64,000 bases of DNA from Hoeflea algicola (GTDB lineage: Bacteria; Pseudomonadota; Alphaproteobacteria; Rhizobiales; Rhizobiaceae). The stretch spans positions 3,270,501 through 3,334,500 of the forward strand of contig NZ_JAOVZR010000001.1 in the NCBI RefSeq assembly GCF_026619415.1, in the 5' to 3' direction. Shown in pieces: positions 36,673 to 45,678 of the stretch; the stretch's first letter is position 1, and each line of letters starts with the position of its first letter. The notes below the pieces were generated by a model, which searched no databases, was not told the origin of the DNA, and was given only the letters and a program-made list of their open reading frames with translations. A program made the translations under genes and the position numbers.

Positions 36673-36733
36673 GCTCCGGCGATGTAAACGCCCGCCGCCA
36701 AACCAGATCACAGTCAAAAACAGACAAACGAAA

Positions 36734-36768
36734 ACCCCCGCTCCGGATTAATGAAGCGGGGGTCTTTT
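36734..36768 (+). terminator. Rho-independent terminator after tadC
   Basis: ACCCCCGCT (36734-36742) pairs with AGCGGGGGT (36755-36763), followed by a CTTTTT run. It ends the cpaB-tadC operon and lies between convergent genes. Confidence 0.9.
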
Positions 36769-36835
36769 TGTTTCTCGCGGAGAAGTGTGAGATCGATCAG
36801 GCGTTGCCGGAAATGGGTTGGCTTCGCGAAGCCTA

Positions 36836-37651
36836 TCAGTTGGTATTCTTGTCGTCCGAATCCTTGAGTTTGTTCCAGGCATTTTGCTGGGACAGCATGC
36901 CGCGCAGATAGGTCACATTGGCGCTGGCCTGTTCCGCAGAAAGCTCGGCGCTGGCGATCTGCTCGGCTTCCTTGAAGCGGCCCTGGAGGCCGACAACGAG
37001 CGCCAGGTTCTGGCGCACTCGGCTATCGGCTCCCGGCTGCCTGACGGCGGAGGCCAGGTAGGTTTCGGCAGTTCTGAGGTCGCCCTGCAGAACATAGGAC
37101 ATGCCGAGATTGGACAATACTGAAGGTTCGTTGGGTTTGATATCGAGCGCCTTGCGGTAGCGCATGCGAGCGCTGGTCGGGTCACCCATCTGGTCAAGAA
37201 TGGCGCCTTCGGCCGACAGCAATTGCCAATCCGGACGGTCCGGCGTCTGGGCCCGCTGGATCGCGTCCAGCGCCTTGTCGAACTGGCCCGCGCCGGCCAG
37301 CGCCTTGCCATAGGCGGCTAGCACGGAACGGTCGGTCGGATTGTGGATCGCCACCTGCTGCATCACGGCCAGCGCCTGGTCGGTGCGGCCGCCCATGGTC
37401 AGCACGGAGGCGTATTTCATGCCGACGGCGGCATCCTTGGGGTTCTTGTCGTAGACCTTGCCGATTCCCGCCGCGACGGAGTTGAGTTCCATCGCATTCA
37501 TGTTCTCAAGCGGTTTGCTGGTCGACGGAATCGACCCGGTGGTCAGCCGCCCCTTGGAAGCGCACCCCGCCAGCGAAATGCCGAGCGCAGCGACGCAGAC
37601 GGCGGTAAGCAGTCGGCGGGGGATGTAGGAGCGTGATGCTGTCGCGGACAT
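36836..37651 (-). CDS. tadD: TadD-like TPR lipoprotein
   Basis: A 271-residue lipoprotein: the signal VCVAALGISLAGC ends at the lipidated Cys, followed by several tetratricopeptide repeats (AVGMKYASVLTMGGRTDQALAVM; VLSNLGMSYVLQGDLRTAETYL). ATG 37651 is preceded by GGGA; a longer start at 37717 lacks a ribosome site. In tad systems TadD acts as an outer-membrane pilotin or assembly partner. It is convergent with tadC and has TTAACC boxes upstream. Confidence 0.87.
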   Translation of the reverse strand: MSATASRSYIPRRLLTAVCVAALGISLAGCASKGRLTTGSIPSTSKPLENMNAMELNSVAAGIGKVYDKNPKDAAVGMKYASVLTMGGRTDQALAVMQQVAIHNPTDRSVLAAYGKALAGAGQFDKALDAIQRAQTPDRPDWQLLSAEGAILDQMGDPTSARMRYRKALDIKPNEPSVLSNLGMSYVLQGDLRTAETYLASAVRQPGADSRVRQNLALVVGLQGRFKEAEQIASAELSAEQASANVTYLRGMLSQQNAWNKLKDSDDKNTN

Positions 37652-37728
37652 AAGCGTGATCCCGGAATTAAATTTTCGCGGCGTCCCGGCATGGGTGGCG
37701 CCGCAGTCCTGGTTCAAGCAATAATCTG

Positions 37729-37750
37729 TTAACCCTAATCAACCGTTAAC
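37729..37750. promoter_or_regulatory. TTAACC-type boxes between tadD and the aminopeptidase gene
   Basis: TTAACC at 37729-37734 and GTTAAC at 37745-37750 lie about 80 to 100 bases upstream of tadD and about 50 upstream of the aminopeptidase start. They resemble the boxes before flp and cpaB but are not in the strict TTAA-N7-TTAA spacing, so the CtrA assignment is tentative. Confidence 0.4.
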
Positions 37751-37797
37751 GACTGATTCCCCGCCTGCTCCAGTGGCGGGAAATCCAAGGAGATCCC

Positions 37798-39192
37798 ATG
37801 GCGCCTCATCACCACATCGAAAGACCTTCCCCGTTTGCGCCGATGTCTGACGAAGCGTTGCCGATATGGGCCGTCTCGCGCGCCGATATCGAGCGCGGCG
37901 GGTTCGATGAAACCGCTTTGGCTTGGGCTAAAAACGCAGGCTTCACCGCCGCCGAAGGCACCGTGCTGCTCACCCCGGGCCGGGACGGCAAGCTGGCCGG
38001 TGCACTGTTTGGCCTGGGCGAGAACGGCGACTGTCATCCGCTTGCCGGCGGCAGGCTTGCCCGCGCTTTGCCGGCGGGCGACTGGCGCATCGAAAAATCC
38101 TCGATACCTGGTGCTGTAATGGCGCTGGCTTTCGGAATGGGCGCCTACCGGTTTGAGAGCTACAAGAAGCCAAAGCCGCAAGGACCGCGGCTGGTGATTC
38201 CGGCCGATGTGGATGCCGAAGCGATTGCCCGCAGCGTGGCCGCTGTCAGGCTGGCCCGCGATCTGGTCAACACACCGGCAAATGACATGGGGCCGGACGC
38301 GCTGGAACAGGCCTTCCGGGCATTGGCGGGGCATTACCAGGCCAAGACAAGCGTTGTGGCCGGGGATGATCTGATCGCCAAGGGGTTTCCGATGATCCAC
38401 GCGGTCGGTCGCGCTGCGGATCAGCCGCCGCGCCTGTTGGAGATGCGTTGGGGCAGGGCCGGTGCGCCGAAGCTGACCCTGGTCGGCAAGGGCGTGTGTT
38501 TCGACACCGGCGGCCTCGACATCAAGCCGCCAGCTTCGATGCTGAACATGAAAAAGGACATGGGTGGCGCCGCCAACGTGATGGCGCTGGCAATGATGAT
38601 CATGGATGCCGGCTTGCCGGTTGATCTCAGAGTACTGATCCCGGCGGTTGAGAATTCGATTTCGGCTCAGTCCTTCCGCCCCGGCGATGTGCTTTCAAGC
38701 CGCAAGGGCCTGTCCGTGCAGATCGACAACACCGATGCCGAAGGCCGGTTGGTGCTGGCCGATGCGCTGACCTATGCCTGCGAAGACAAGCCGGATCTGC
38801 TGATCGACATGGCAACCTTGACCGGGGCCGCGCGGGTGGCGCTGGGTCCTGACCTGCCACCGTTCTATACCGACGACGAGACGCTGGCCGGTGACATCGC
38901 CACGGCTTCCGTAGATGTGATCGACCCGCTGTGGCGGATGCCGCTCTACAAGCCCTATGAAGCCGATGTCGCTGCCCGGATCGCCGACCTGACCAATGCG
39001 CCCGCAGGCGGCTTTGCAGGCTCGATCACCGCCGCCCTGTTTCTCAAGCGCTTTGTCGAACCTGACACATGCTGGGCTCATTTCGATATTCTCGGCTGGT
39101 CGCCCAAGGACCGGCCACACGCGCCGATCGGGGGCGAAGCACAGGCGATCCGCGCCTTGTTCAGCGTCATCAGCCAGCGCCATCCGGTGTAA
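37798..39192 (+). CDS. Leucyl aminopeptidase family protein (M17)
   Basis: A 464-residue cytosolic metallo-aminopeptidase. The dinuclear metal and catalytic motifs are intact: GKGVCFDTGGLDIKP, MKKDMGGAANV and NTDAEGRLVLADAL. The N-terminal domain is shorter than in E. coli PepA, as in the PepB-like subgroup common in alphaproteobacteria. It should release N-terminal amino acids from peptides. Its stop codon is embedded in a palindromic element (39192-39240). Confidence 0.93.
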   Translation: MAPHHHIERPSPFAPMSDEALPIWAVSRADIERGGFDETALAWAKNAGFTAAEGTVLLTPGRDGKLAGALFGLGENGDCHPLAGGRLARALPAGDWRIEKSSIPGAVMALAFGMGAYRFESYKKPKPQGPRLVIPADVDAEAIARSVAAVRLARDLVNTPANDMGPDALEQAFRALAGHYQAKTSVVAGDDLIAKGFPMIHAVGRAADQPPRLLEMRWGRAGAPKLTLVGKGVCFDTGGLDIKPPASMLNMKKDMGGAANVMALAMMIMDAGLPVDLRVLIPAVENSISAQSFRPGDVLSSRKGLSVQIDNTDAEGRLVLADALTYACEDKPDLLIDMATLTGAARVALGPDLPPFYTDDETLAGDIATASVDVIDPLWRMPLYKPYEADVAARIADLTNAPAGGFAGSITAALFLKRFVEPDTCWAHFDILGWSPKDRPHAPIGGEAQAIRALFSVISQRHPV

Positions 39193-39292
39193 TGCATGTC
39201 GCGCCCAAATGGATTCATTTGGGCGATCACGTACATGCATTCATTCAAAGGGTTACAGTGTCTTTTGCGCATTCGATTGAATGCGCGGCGCT
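39192..39292. repeat. Nested palindrome plus rhizobial-type intergenic hairpin
   Basis: Outer arms ATGCATGT (39192-39199) and ACATGCAT (39233-39240) enclose a perfect 10-base stem, CGCCCAAATG (39202-39211) with CATTTGGGCG (39216-39225), around the loop GATT. A second hairpin, GCGCATTC (39267-39274) with GAATGCGC (39279-39286), has the same GATT loop and continues into GGCGCT. It lies between the aminopeptidase and marR genes and may terminate the former. The second hairpin recurs in altered form near 51845. Confidence 0.7.
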
Positions 39293-39361
39293 GTGGTGGG
39301 TTGCAGGTCATGGCTGTTTCGGTCAATGTGAACCGGCACCGAAACGAAACGAGCAACCCGC

Positions 39362-39730
39362 ATGTCCCTTGATCTCCGACCATCCGAAGCGCTCGGGCTT
39401 TGGCATGCGGCAACGCTTGAACATGTGCAGGTTATCGGCCCGGATCTGACAATCCGGCAACTGGCGATCCTGTTGCATATCTATCTTGCCGCGCCGCCGC
39501 ACACGGTGCGTGGGCTTGCAGCCATGCTTGGCGTGACCAAGCCGGTGATCACCCGGGCGCTTGATACCATGGGCCATATGGGGCTGGTGCGTCGGGTCCG
39601 CGACGAGCGTGACCGCCGCAACGTCATCATCAAGCGGACCGTTGACGGCGCCCTGTTTGTCGAAAGGCTTGGCGATATCATCATCACCCAGGCCAAGAAC
39701 CTCAAATCCGCGGAGGCGCCCCTGTCATGA
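39362..39730 (+). CDS. MarR-like winged-helix regulator
   Basis: A 122-residue protein, essentially one winged helix-turn-helix: LTIRQLAILLHIYLAAPPHTVRGLAAMLGVTKPVITRALDTMGHMGLVRRVRDERDRRNVII. The ligand-binding helices are short compared with typical 140-150 residue MarR proteins. Its stop overlaps the start of the NlpC/P60 gene (ATGA), so it may control that gene or respond to envelope conditions. The palindromic region just upstream is a possible self-operator. Confidence 0.85.
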   Translation: MSLDLRPSEALGLWHAATLEHVQVIGPDLTIRQLAILLHIYLAAPPHTVRGLAAMLGVTKPVITRALDTMGHMGLVRRVRDERDRRNVIIKRTVDGALFVERLGDIIITQAKNLKSAEAPLS

Positions 39731-40586
39731 CAACCGAGCTTGATCGCCGCAGCCACGCCTATCGGCCTGATCTGGCTGATATCCGGCTCAAGTCGCAGGT
39801 GTCTGCAGAGCGCTACACCGAAGGCGCGAGGGCGCATGTGATCGTCCCGGTCGCCCAGGTCTCGCCGCGGCCCGAAGCCAGCTGCAGCATCGACACCCAG
39901 GCGCTCTATGGCGAAGATCTGATCGTGTTCGATGTCGCGGGCGGCTGGGCCTGGGTGCAGTTGGCCGCCGACGGCTATGTCGGCTATTTGCCCGAAAACG
40001 CCATCGCCGACGGCGCTGCCAAGGCTACCCATGTGGTCGCGGTTCCGCGCAGTTTCGTCCATCCCGGCGCCGATCTCCGCTTTCCCCCATGCACTCCCTG
40101 TCGATGATGAGTCGTGTTACCGTGACCGGCTTGGCGGAAACCCGGGGTACGGTCTATGCGCTGCTCGATGATGGCTCGGCGATGATCGCCGCGCATCTGC
40201 GGCCTTTGGGCGAAACCGCAAGCGAAGACGCCGTGGCGGTCGCAACCAGCTTCCTGCACACACCCTATCTCTGGGGTGGACGCTCGGGCTTCGGCATTGA
40301 TTGCTCTGGTCTGGTGCAGATGGCGCTGGCAATGACCGGCAAGGCCGCGCCACGTGATTCCGACCAGCAGGCAGCCAGTTTGGGCCAGTCGATCGATCCG
40401 GACCACGACGTCCTGCAACGCGGTGATCTGGTGTTCTGGAAAGGCCATGTCGGCTTTCTCGAGGATGCGCAGACGCTGCTGCATGCCTCCGGCGGCACCA
40501 TGTATGTCACCCGCGAACCGTTGCAGGCCGCCATCGACCGGATTGCAAGGCTCTACGGCCCGCCCACCGGTTTTCGCAGGCCTTGA
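39727..40586 (+). pseudogene. NlpC/P60 cell-wall hydrolase gene with a frameshift
   Basis: The N-terminal part (39727 to about 40090) encodes two SH3-like segments (VIVPVAQVSPRPEASCSIDTQALYGE; WVQLAADGYVGYLPENAI). At a CCCCC run (40083-40088) the frame is lost and stops at 40107. The next frame continues from about 40089 with RVTVTGLAETRGTVYALL and the NlpC/P60 catalytic domain: Cys in FGIDCSGLVQ and His in WKGHVGFL. One additional base in the C-run would restore a protein of about 286 residues. The enzyme would cut peptidoglycan peptides. It may be a true mutation, a switchable tract or a sequencing error. Confidence 0.82.
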
Positions 40587-40630
40587 GCGTTGCTCGCGGT
40601 TAACACCGGGCAGTGTCGTGCATCACGACT

Positions 40631-41599
40631 TCAGTAACCGACCTTGCGGTCAACCAGATTGACAAGCGGTTCGCCGCGGTCGTGGGCGTCCATCTGGGCA
40701 ATGATCGGCGCAATCAGCGAGGAGGGCATCGACGCGGCTGCCGCATGCGGGGTGATCGTCACCTTCGGATGGTTCCACAGCGGGCTGTCGTCAGCCAGCG
40801 GCTCCTGCTGGAATACATCAAGCGTCACCGCTGACAACAGGCCCTGGTCGAGTGCGGTCAGGATATCGGCCTCGTTCTGCAGCCCGCCACGGCCGGCATT
40901 GATCAGCACCGGTGCGCCCAGCGGTCCCACCTTGGTCATCCGCGCAAACAGATCGCGGTTGAGGATCTCGCTCGTTTCGGGCGTAAGCGGCAGCAACACC
41001 ACGAAGATGTCGGCAGAGGCGAGGAACGCTCCCAGCCCGTCCGAACCCGCGTAGCACGTCACCCCCTCGATGTGTTTTTCGGTCCGCGCCCATCCGCTCA
41101 CCTGAAATCCCATCATCTCCAGCTTGGCGGCGGCATCGCGCCCCAATTCGCCAAGCCCCATGATGCCGACGGTCAGTTCGGCTGCTGCTTTCTGGTTACG
41201 ATCCTCTTCCCAGATCCGCGCAGCCTGCTGCGCCCGGTAGAGCCGCCCCTGCCGGTGATGGTCGAGCACCTGCCAGACCACATATTCGCTCATCCGCGTG
41301 GTCAGGTTCGGCGAGACCACCCTGACGATCGGCACGTTCGGCAGGCTGGTGTCGACAAATACATGGTCGACGCCTGCGCCGAGTGAGAAGATGGCCTTGA
41401 GATTGGGCAGTTTCGACAATAGTCCGGGGGGCTGTTTCCACACCACCGCATAATCGATGCTCGGATCGGCTTCGCTGTCGGGCGTTAGTGTCACCGCCCG
41501 GTCCGGTGCCGCTTTCGCCAGTTGATCCAGCCATACGTCGGGTGACCAGCCGGTGAGTGAAAGCAGGATGCGGCCCTTGCCGGTGTTGTTTGCTGTCAT
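40631..41599 (-). CDS. Glyoxylate/hydroxypyruvate reductase A-like D-2-hydroxyacid dehydrogenase
   Basis: A 322-residue NAD(P)-dependent reductase of the GhrA branch. The substrate loop FSLGAGVDHV, the Rossmann motif GIMGLGELGRDAA, the Arg of INAGRGGLQNE, the Glu of FQQEPLADDSP and the His of ITPHAAA are all present. It begins eight bases after the yejF stop, so it is the last gene of the oligopeptide transporter operon. A link between peptide import and glyoxylate reduction is not obvious. Confidence 0.88.
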   Translation of the reverse strand: MTANNTGKGRILLSLTGWSPDVWLDQLAKAAPDRAVTLTPDSEADPSIDYAVVWKQPPGLLSKLPNLKAIFSLGAGVDHVFVDTSLPNVPIVRVVSPNLTTRMSEYVVWQVLDHHRQGRLYRAQQAARIWEEDRNQKAAAELTVGIMGLGELGRDAAAKLEMMGFQVSGWARTEKHIEGVTCYAGSDGLGAFLASADIFVVLLPLTPETSEILNRDLFARMTKVGPLGAPVLINAGRGGLQNEADILTALDQGLLSAVTLDVFQQEPLADDSPLWNHPKVTITPHAAAASMPSSLIAPIIAQMDAHDRGEPLVNLVDRKVGY

Positions 41600-41607
41600 G
41601 TCTGTGT

Positions 41608-43257
41608 CTACTCGCTGACTACATCGCCGGCTGCGGCTTCCAGGTTGAATGCAGCCGCCATCAAGGCCTTGGTATAGGCGGTCTCCGGCCGGTCGAAAAT
41701 ATGGTCGGCTGTTCCCTGCTCTACCACCTTGCCGGCGCGCATGACGATCACGTCATTGGCAAGTGCGCGCACCACCTTCAAATCGTGGCTGATGAAAAGA
41801 TAGGCGAGATCGTGCCGCGCCTGAAGATCGCGCAACAGATCCACCACCTGCGCCTGTACGCTCATGTCGAGCGCCGAGGTCGGCTCGTCCAGCATGACGA
41901 AGCGCGGTTTGAGCACCATCGCTCTCGCAATAGCCACCCGCTGGCGTTGCCCACCGGAGAATTCATGCGGGTAACGCCAACGGGTTGATGCATCCAGCCC
42001 CACTTCTTCCAGCGCCTCGGCCACCCGCCTGTCGCGTTCGCCGGCGGTGAGGTCGCGGGCGTGAATAGCTAGCCCCTCGCCAACGATATCGGCGATCGAC
42101 ATGCGTGGACTGAGCGAACCGAACGGGTCCTGGAACACCACCTGCATGGCGCTGCGGAGCGGCTTCATCTGTTTGAACGTGCGGTCGTGCAGCGGCGCGT
42201 TCTCGAAAAAGATCCGGCCTTCGCTGCGGATCAGCCGCATCAGCGCCAGCCCCAGCGTGGTCTTGCCGGAGCCCGATTCGCCAACCACGCCAAGCGTCTG
42301 TCCGGCCTTGAGCTTGAGCGACAGCCCGTCAACCGCCTTGATATGGTTGACGGTGCGGCGCAGGAAGCCCTGCTTGACCGGAAACCATACCTTGATGTCT
42401 TCCGCTCGCATCACCTCGGGCGCGGTGCCAAGCCGTGCTGGTGGCTTGCCCTTCGGCTCGGCGGCGAGCAGGTGCTTGGTATAGGCATGTTGCGGATTGG
42501 CGAAGATCTCGGCCGTCGGCCCGGTTTCAACGATCTTGCCATCGGTCATCACGCACACCCGGTCGGCGAACTTGCGGACGATGCCGAGATCATGGGTGAT
42601 GAACAGCATCGCCATTCCGTGCTGGGTCTTGAGGTCGCGCAGCAGCTCGAGAATTTGCGCCTGCACGGTGACGTCGAGCGCGGTCGTCGGCTCGTCGGCG
42701 ATCAGCAGTTCGGGCCGGTTGGCGAGCGCCATGGCGATCATCACCCGCTGCCGCTGGCCGCCCGACAATTGATGCGGATAAGAGGCAAGCCGCTGTGCCG
42801 GATCGTGGATGCCCACTTGATCAAGCAGCGCCAGCACCTGGCGGCGGGCATCATCGGGGCGGATCTGCTGATGCAGGTGCAGGATTTCCGAGATCTGCTT
42901 TTCCACCGACTGCAATGGATTGAGCGAGGTCATCGGCTCCTGGAAGATCATGGTGATGTCGTTGCCGCGTACACCGCGGATCGCTGCTTCCGGCGCTGAG
43001 AGCAGATCATTGCCCTTGAACAGGATCTCGCCGGAAGGGTGACTTGCGGCGGAATACGGCAGCAATCTGAGCACCGAAAGCGCCGAGACCGATTTGCCGG
43101 AACCGGATTCGCCCACCAGCGCCACCGTCTCGCCACGGTGAATGTCAAATGAGATCTGGTCCACCGCCATCTGGCTGTCGCCGCCCTGGTGGAAGGCCAC
43201 TGAAAGCTCGCGCACCGACAGGAGCGGCTCGGTGCCGTTGGTCGCAGCATCGCTCAT
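41608..43257 (-). CDS. yejF: Oligopeptide/microcin C-type ABC transporter, fused ATPase YejF
   Basis: A 549-residue protein with two complete ATPase domains (Dpp/Opp type). The first has Walker A GESGSGKS, signature LSGGQRQRV and Walker [13 protein letters not shown]; the second has [18 protein letters not shown] and [12 protein letters not shown]. The fused arrangement is characteristic of YejF. The start overlaps the yejE stop (ATGA). With YejABE it imports peptides and, in E. coli, microcin C. Confidence 0.94.
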   Translation of the reverse strand: MSDAATNGTEPLLSVRELSVAFHQGGDSQMAVDQISFDIHRGETVALVGESGSGKSVSALSVLRLLPYSAASHPSGEILFKGNDLLSAPEAAIRGVRGNDITMIFQEPMTSLNPLQSVEKQISEILHLHQQIRPDDARRQVLALLDQVGIHDPAQRLASYPHQLSGGQRQRVMIAMALANRPELLIADEPTTALDVTVQAQILELLRDLKTQHGMAMLFITHDLGIVRKFADRVCVMTDGKIVETGPTAEIFANPQHAYTKHLLAAEPKGKPPARLGTAPEVMRAEDIKVWFPVKQGFLRRTVNHIKAVDGLSLKLKAGQTLGVVGESGSGKTTLGLALMRLIRSEGRIFFENAPLHDRTFKQMKPLRSAMQVVFQDPFGSLSPRMSIADIVGEGLAIHARDLTAGERDRRVAEALEEVGLDASTRWRYPHEFSGGQRQRVAIARAMVLKPRFVMLDEPTSALDMSVQAQVVDLLRDLQARHDLAYLFISHDLKVVRALANDVIVMRAGKVVEQGTADHIFDRPETAYTKALMAAAFNLEAAAGDVVSE

Positions 43258-44405
43258 CGGAAAGTCTTTCGCGGATCGAAGGCGTCACGCGTGGCTTCGC
43301 CGATGAAGATCAGCAGCGACAGCATGATCGAGATGGTGAAGAACGCCGTCAGCCCGAGCCAGGGCGCCTGCAGGTTGCGCTTGCCCTGTGCAATCAACTC
43401 GCCCAGCGAGGCCGAGCCCGGCGGCAACCCGAAGCCGAGGAAATCCAGCGATGTCAGCGTGGCAATCGAACCCGACAGGATGAAGGGCAGGAACGTCAGC
43501 GTCGCCACCATGGCGTTGGGCAAAAGGTGCCGGAACATGATGGTGGCATTGCCGACGCCAAGTGCGCGCGCCGCGTTAACATATTCGAAGTTGCGGGCGC
43601 GCAGGAATTCCGCCCGCACCACACCGACAAACGACACCCACGAGAACAACAGCATGATGCCGAGCAGGATCCAGAATCCGGGCGGCAGCACGGCGGCGAT
43701 GATCAGCAGGATGTAGAGCACCGGCATCGATGACCAGATCTCGATGAAACGCTGCATCAACAGGTCGGTCCAGCCACCGAAATAGCCCTGCACTGCGCCT
43801 GCCGAAACCCCGATCAGCGCCGAGAAAATTGTCAGCGTCAGCCCGAACAGCACCGAAATGCGGAAGCCGTAGATCATCCGCGCGGTCACGTCGCGGGCCT
43901 GATCGTCGGTGCCGAGCCAGTTCATGTTGCCAAGCCGGCAACCCGGGTCCGCGTCCTTCAGCGGATAGGCCGAGCAACGGGTTCCGGTGTCCAGCATCCA
44001 GAACGGCGCGGTCGGCGCCGAATGCGGAATATAGGAATTGGCCGTAGTGTAGGAATAGCGGATCGGCGGCCAGATGGTCCAGCCATTGGCGTCGATCTCT
44101 TCCTGGATGAACGGATCGCGATAATCGGTGCGTGCGAGGAACCCGCCGAACTTCTCCTCCGGGTAATCGATCAGCACCGGATAGAGGATCTCACCCTTGT
44201 AGGAAGCTATGATCGGCCGGTCATTGGCGATGAATTCGGCCAGCAGGCTGGCGATGAACAGCACCAGGAATATCCACAGCGACCAGTAGCCACGACGGTT
44301 GGCCTTGAAATTGGCCCAGCGCCGCCGGTTGGTCGGCGACAGCCAGCCCTTGGGTCGGCCCTTGGCATCAAAAGCCTGGCTGTTGGAGGAAGCCGGGCCG
44401 TTCAT
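43254..44405 (-). CDS. yejE: Oligopeptide ABC transporter permease YejE
   Basis: A 383-residue permease with an N-terminal helix ([20 protein letters not shown]), a long periplasmic region ([26 protein letters not shown]..., [33 protein letters not shown]) typical of YejE, and the BPD permease core. I chose ATG 44405, which lies behind an AGGG; ATG 44423 is also in frame. Either way the gene overlaps the 3' end of yejB. Confidence 0.92.
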   Translation of the reverse strand: MNGPASSNSQAFDAKGRPKGWLSPTNRRRWANFKANRRGYWSLWIFLVLFIASLLAEFIANDRPIIASYKGEILYPVLIDYPEEKFGGFLARTDYRDPFIQEEIDANGWTIWPPIRYSYTTANSYIPHSAPTAPFWMLDTGTRCSAYPLKDADPGCRLGNMNWLGTDDQARDVTARMIYGFRISVLFGLTLTIFSALIGVSAGAVQGYFGGWTDLLMQRFIEIWSSMPVLYILLIIAAVLPPGFWILLGIMLLFSWVSFVGVVRAEFLRARNFEYVNAARALGVGNATIMFRHLLPNAMVATLTFLPFILSGSIATLTSLDFLGFGLPPGSASLGELIAQGKRNLQAPWLGLTAFFTISIMLSLLIFIGEATRDAFDPRKTFR

Positions 44406-45519
44406 CCGACATCCCTTTTTCAAAGTCGATGCGCGGGTCGACCCAGGTGTAGACCAGGTCAGAGATCAGCCCCACCACAAGCCCCATCAGCGAAAAGATG
44501 AACAAGGTTGCAAACACCACTGGGTAGTCCCGCTTGATGATCGATTCAAAGCCCAGCCGCCCCAGTCCGTCGAGCGAAAAGATCGTCTCGATCAGCAGCG
44601 AGCCGGAAAAGAACGCCGAGATGAAGGCGCCGGGGAAGCCGGCGATGACGATCAGCATCGCATTGCGGAACACATGGCGGTAGAGCACCTGCCGGTCGGT
44701 CAGCCCTTTGGCCCGTGCGGTGGTCACATACTGCTTGCGGATCTCGTCGATGAACGAGTTCTTGGTCAACAGCGTGGTGGTGGCAAACGCCGACAGTGAC
44801 AGAGCGATCAACGGCAGCGTCAGGTGCCAGAAATAGTCGACGATCTTGCCGAACAGACTGAGCTCGTCGAAATTGTCCGAGGTCAGCCCGCGCAACGGAA
44901 ACCAGTCGAAAAACGAACCGCCTGCAAACATCACGATCAGCAGGATGCCGACCAGAAAGCCGGGCACGGCATAGGCGATGATGATCAGCCCCGAGGTCCA
45001 GACATCGAAGCGCGAGCCGTCGGAAACCGCCTTCTTGATCCCCAGCGGGATCGAGATCACGTAGGACAACAGCAGGATCCAGACACCGAGCGAAATCGAT
45101 ACCGGCAGCTTCTCGACTATCAGGTCGAGCACGTCGATGCTGCGAAAATAGCTCTCGCCGAAATCGAAGCGGATATAGTTCCACATCATCATGGTGAAGC
45201 GTTCGAGCGGCGGCTTGTCGAAGCCGAATTGCGCTTCCAGCTTGGCAATGAATTCCGGATCCAGCCCCTGAGCGCCGCGGTATTGCGATGTCAGATCATT
45301 GCCGAAATCCTGGGCCTGGAATCCCTGGTCGCTGCCGCTGCCGCTGCCGCCGCCGCCGGAAATCCGGTCGATCGCCGAATCGCCCTGGCCGGTAAGCTGC
45401 GCGATCACCTGTTCCACCGGTCCGCCCGGCGCGAACTGGATCACCGCAAACGAGATCGCCATGATGCCGACCACGGTCGGAATCATCAAAAGCAGACGGC
45501 GAAGGATATAGGTGCCCAT
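44368..45519 (-). CDS. yejB: Oligopeptide ABC transporter permease YejB
   Basis: A 383-residue permease of the DppB class: N-terminal [37 protein letters not shown], a periplasmic insert with a glycine/serine-rich stretch ([10 protein letters not shown]) near residue 55, then the membrane core with the EAA-like loop [21 protein letters not shown]. The insert size agrees with YejB. It lies 159 bases after yejA. Confidence 0.93.
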   Translation of the reverse strand: MGTYILRRLLLMIPTVVGIMAISFAVIQFAPGGPVEQVIAQLTGQGDSAIDRISGGGGSGSGSDQGFQAQDFGNDLTSQYRGAQGLDPEFIAKLEAQFGFDKPPLERFTMMMWNYIRFDFGESYFRSIDVLDLIVEKLPVSISLGVWILLLSYVISIPLGIKKAVSDGSRFDVWTSGLIIIAYAVPGFLVGILLIVMFAGGSFFDWFPLRGLTSDNFDELSLFGKIVDYFWHLTLPLIALSLSAFATTTLLTKNSFIDEIRKQYVTTARAKGLTDRQVLYRHVFRNAMLIVIAGFPGAFISAFFSGSLLIETIFSLDGLGRLGFESIIKRDYPVVFATLFIFSLMGLVVGLISDLVYTWVDPRIDFEKGMSDERPGFLQQPGF

Positions 45520-45678
45520 CAGGCGCCCTTCCTGCCGGTCGTAGCGAGCCTGGGGCTCATGTGGCGGCGTGCGTTGGTCAATTCCGCGTCCTTCAAGCCA
45601 AATCTGCCCGGGACGGGCTGATTCGTCTGGTTCTCATACAGAATCGAATGTCGAATCGGGTGCAAGGCCGAAAGCGCC

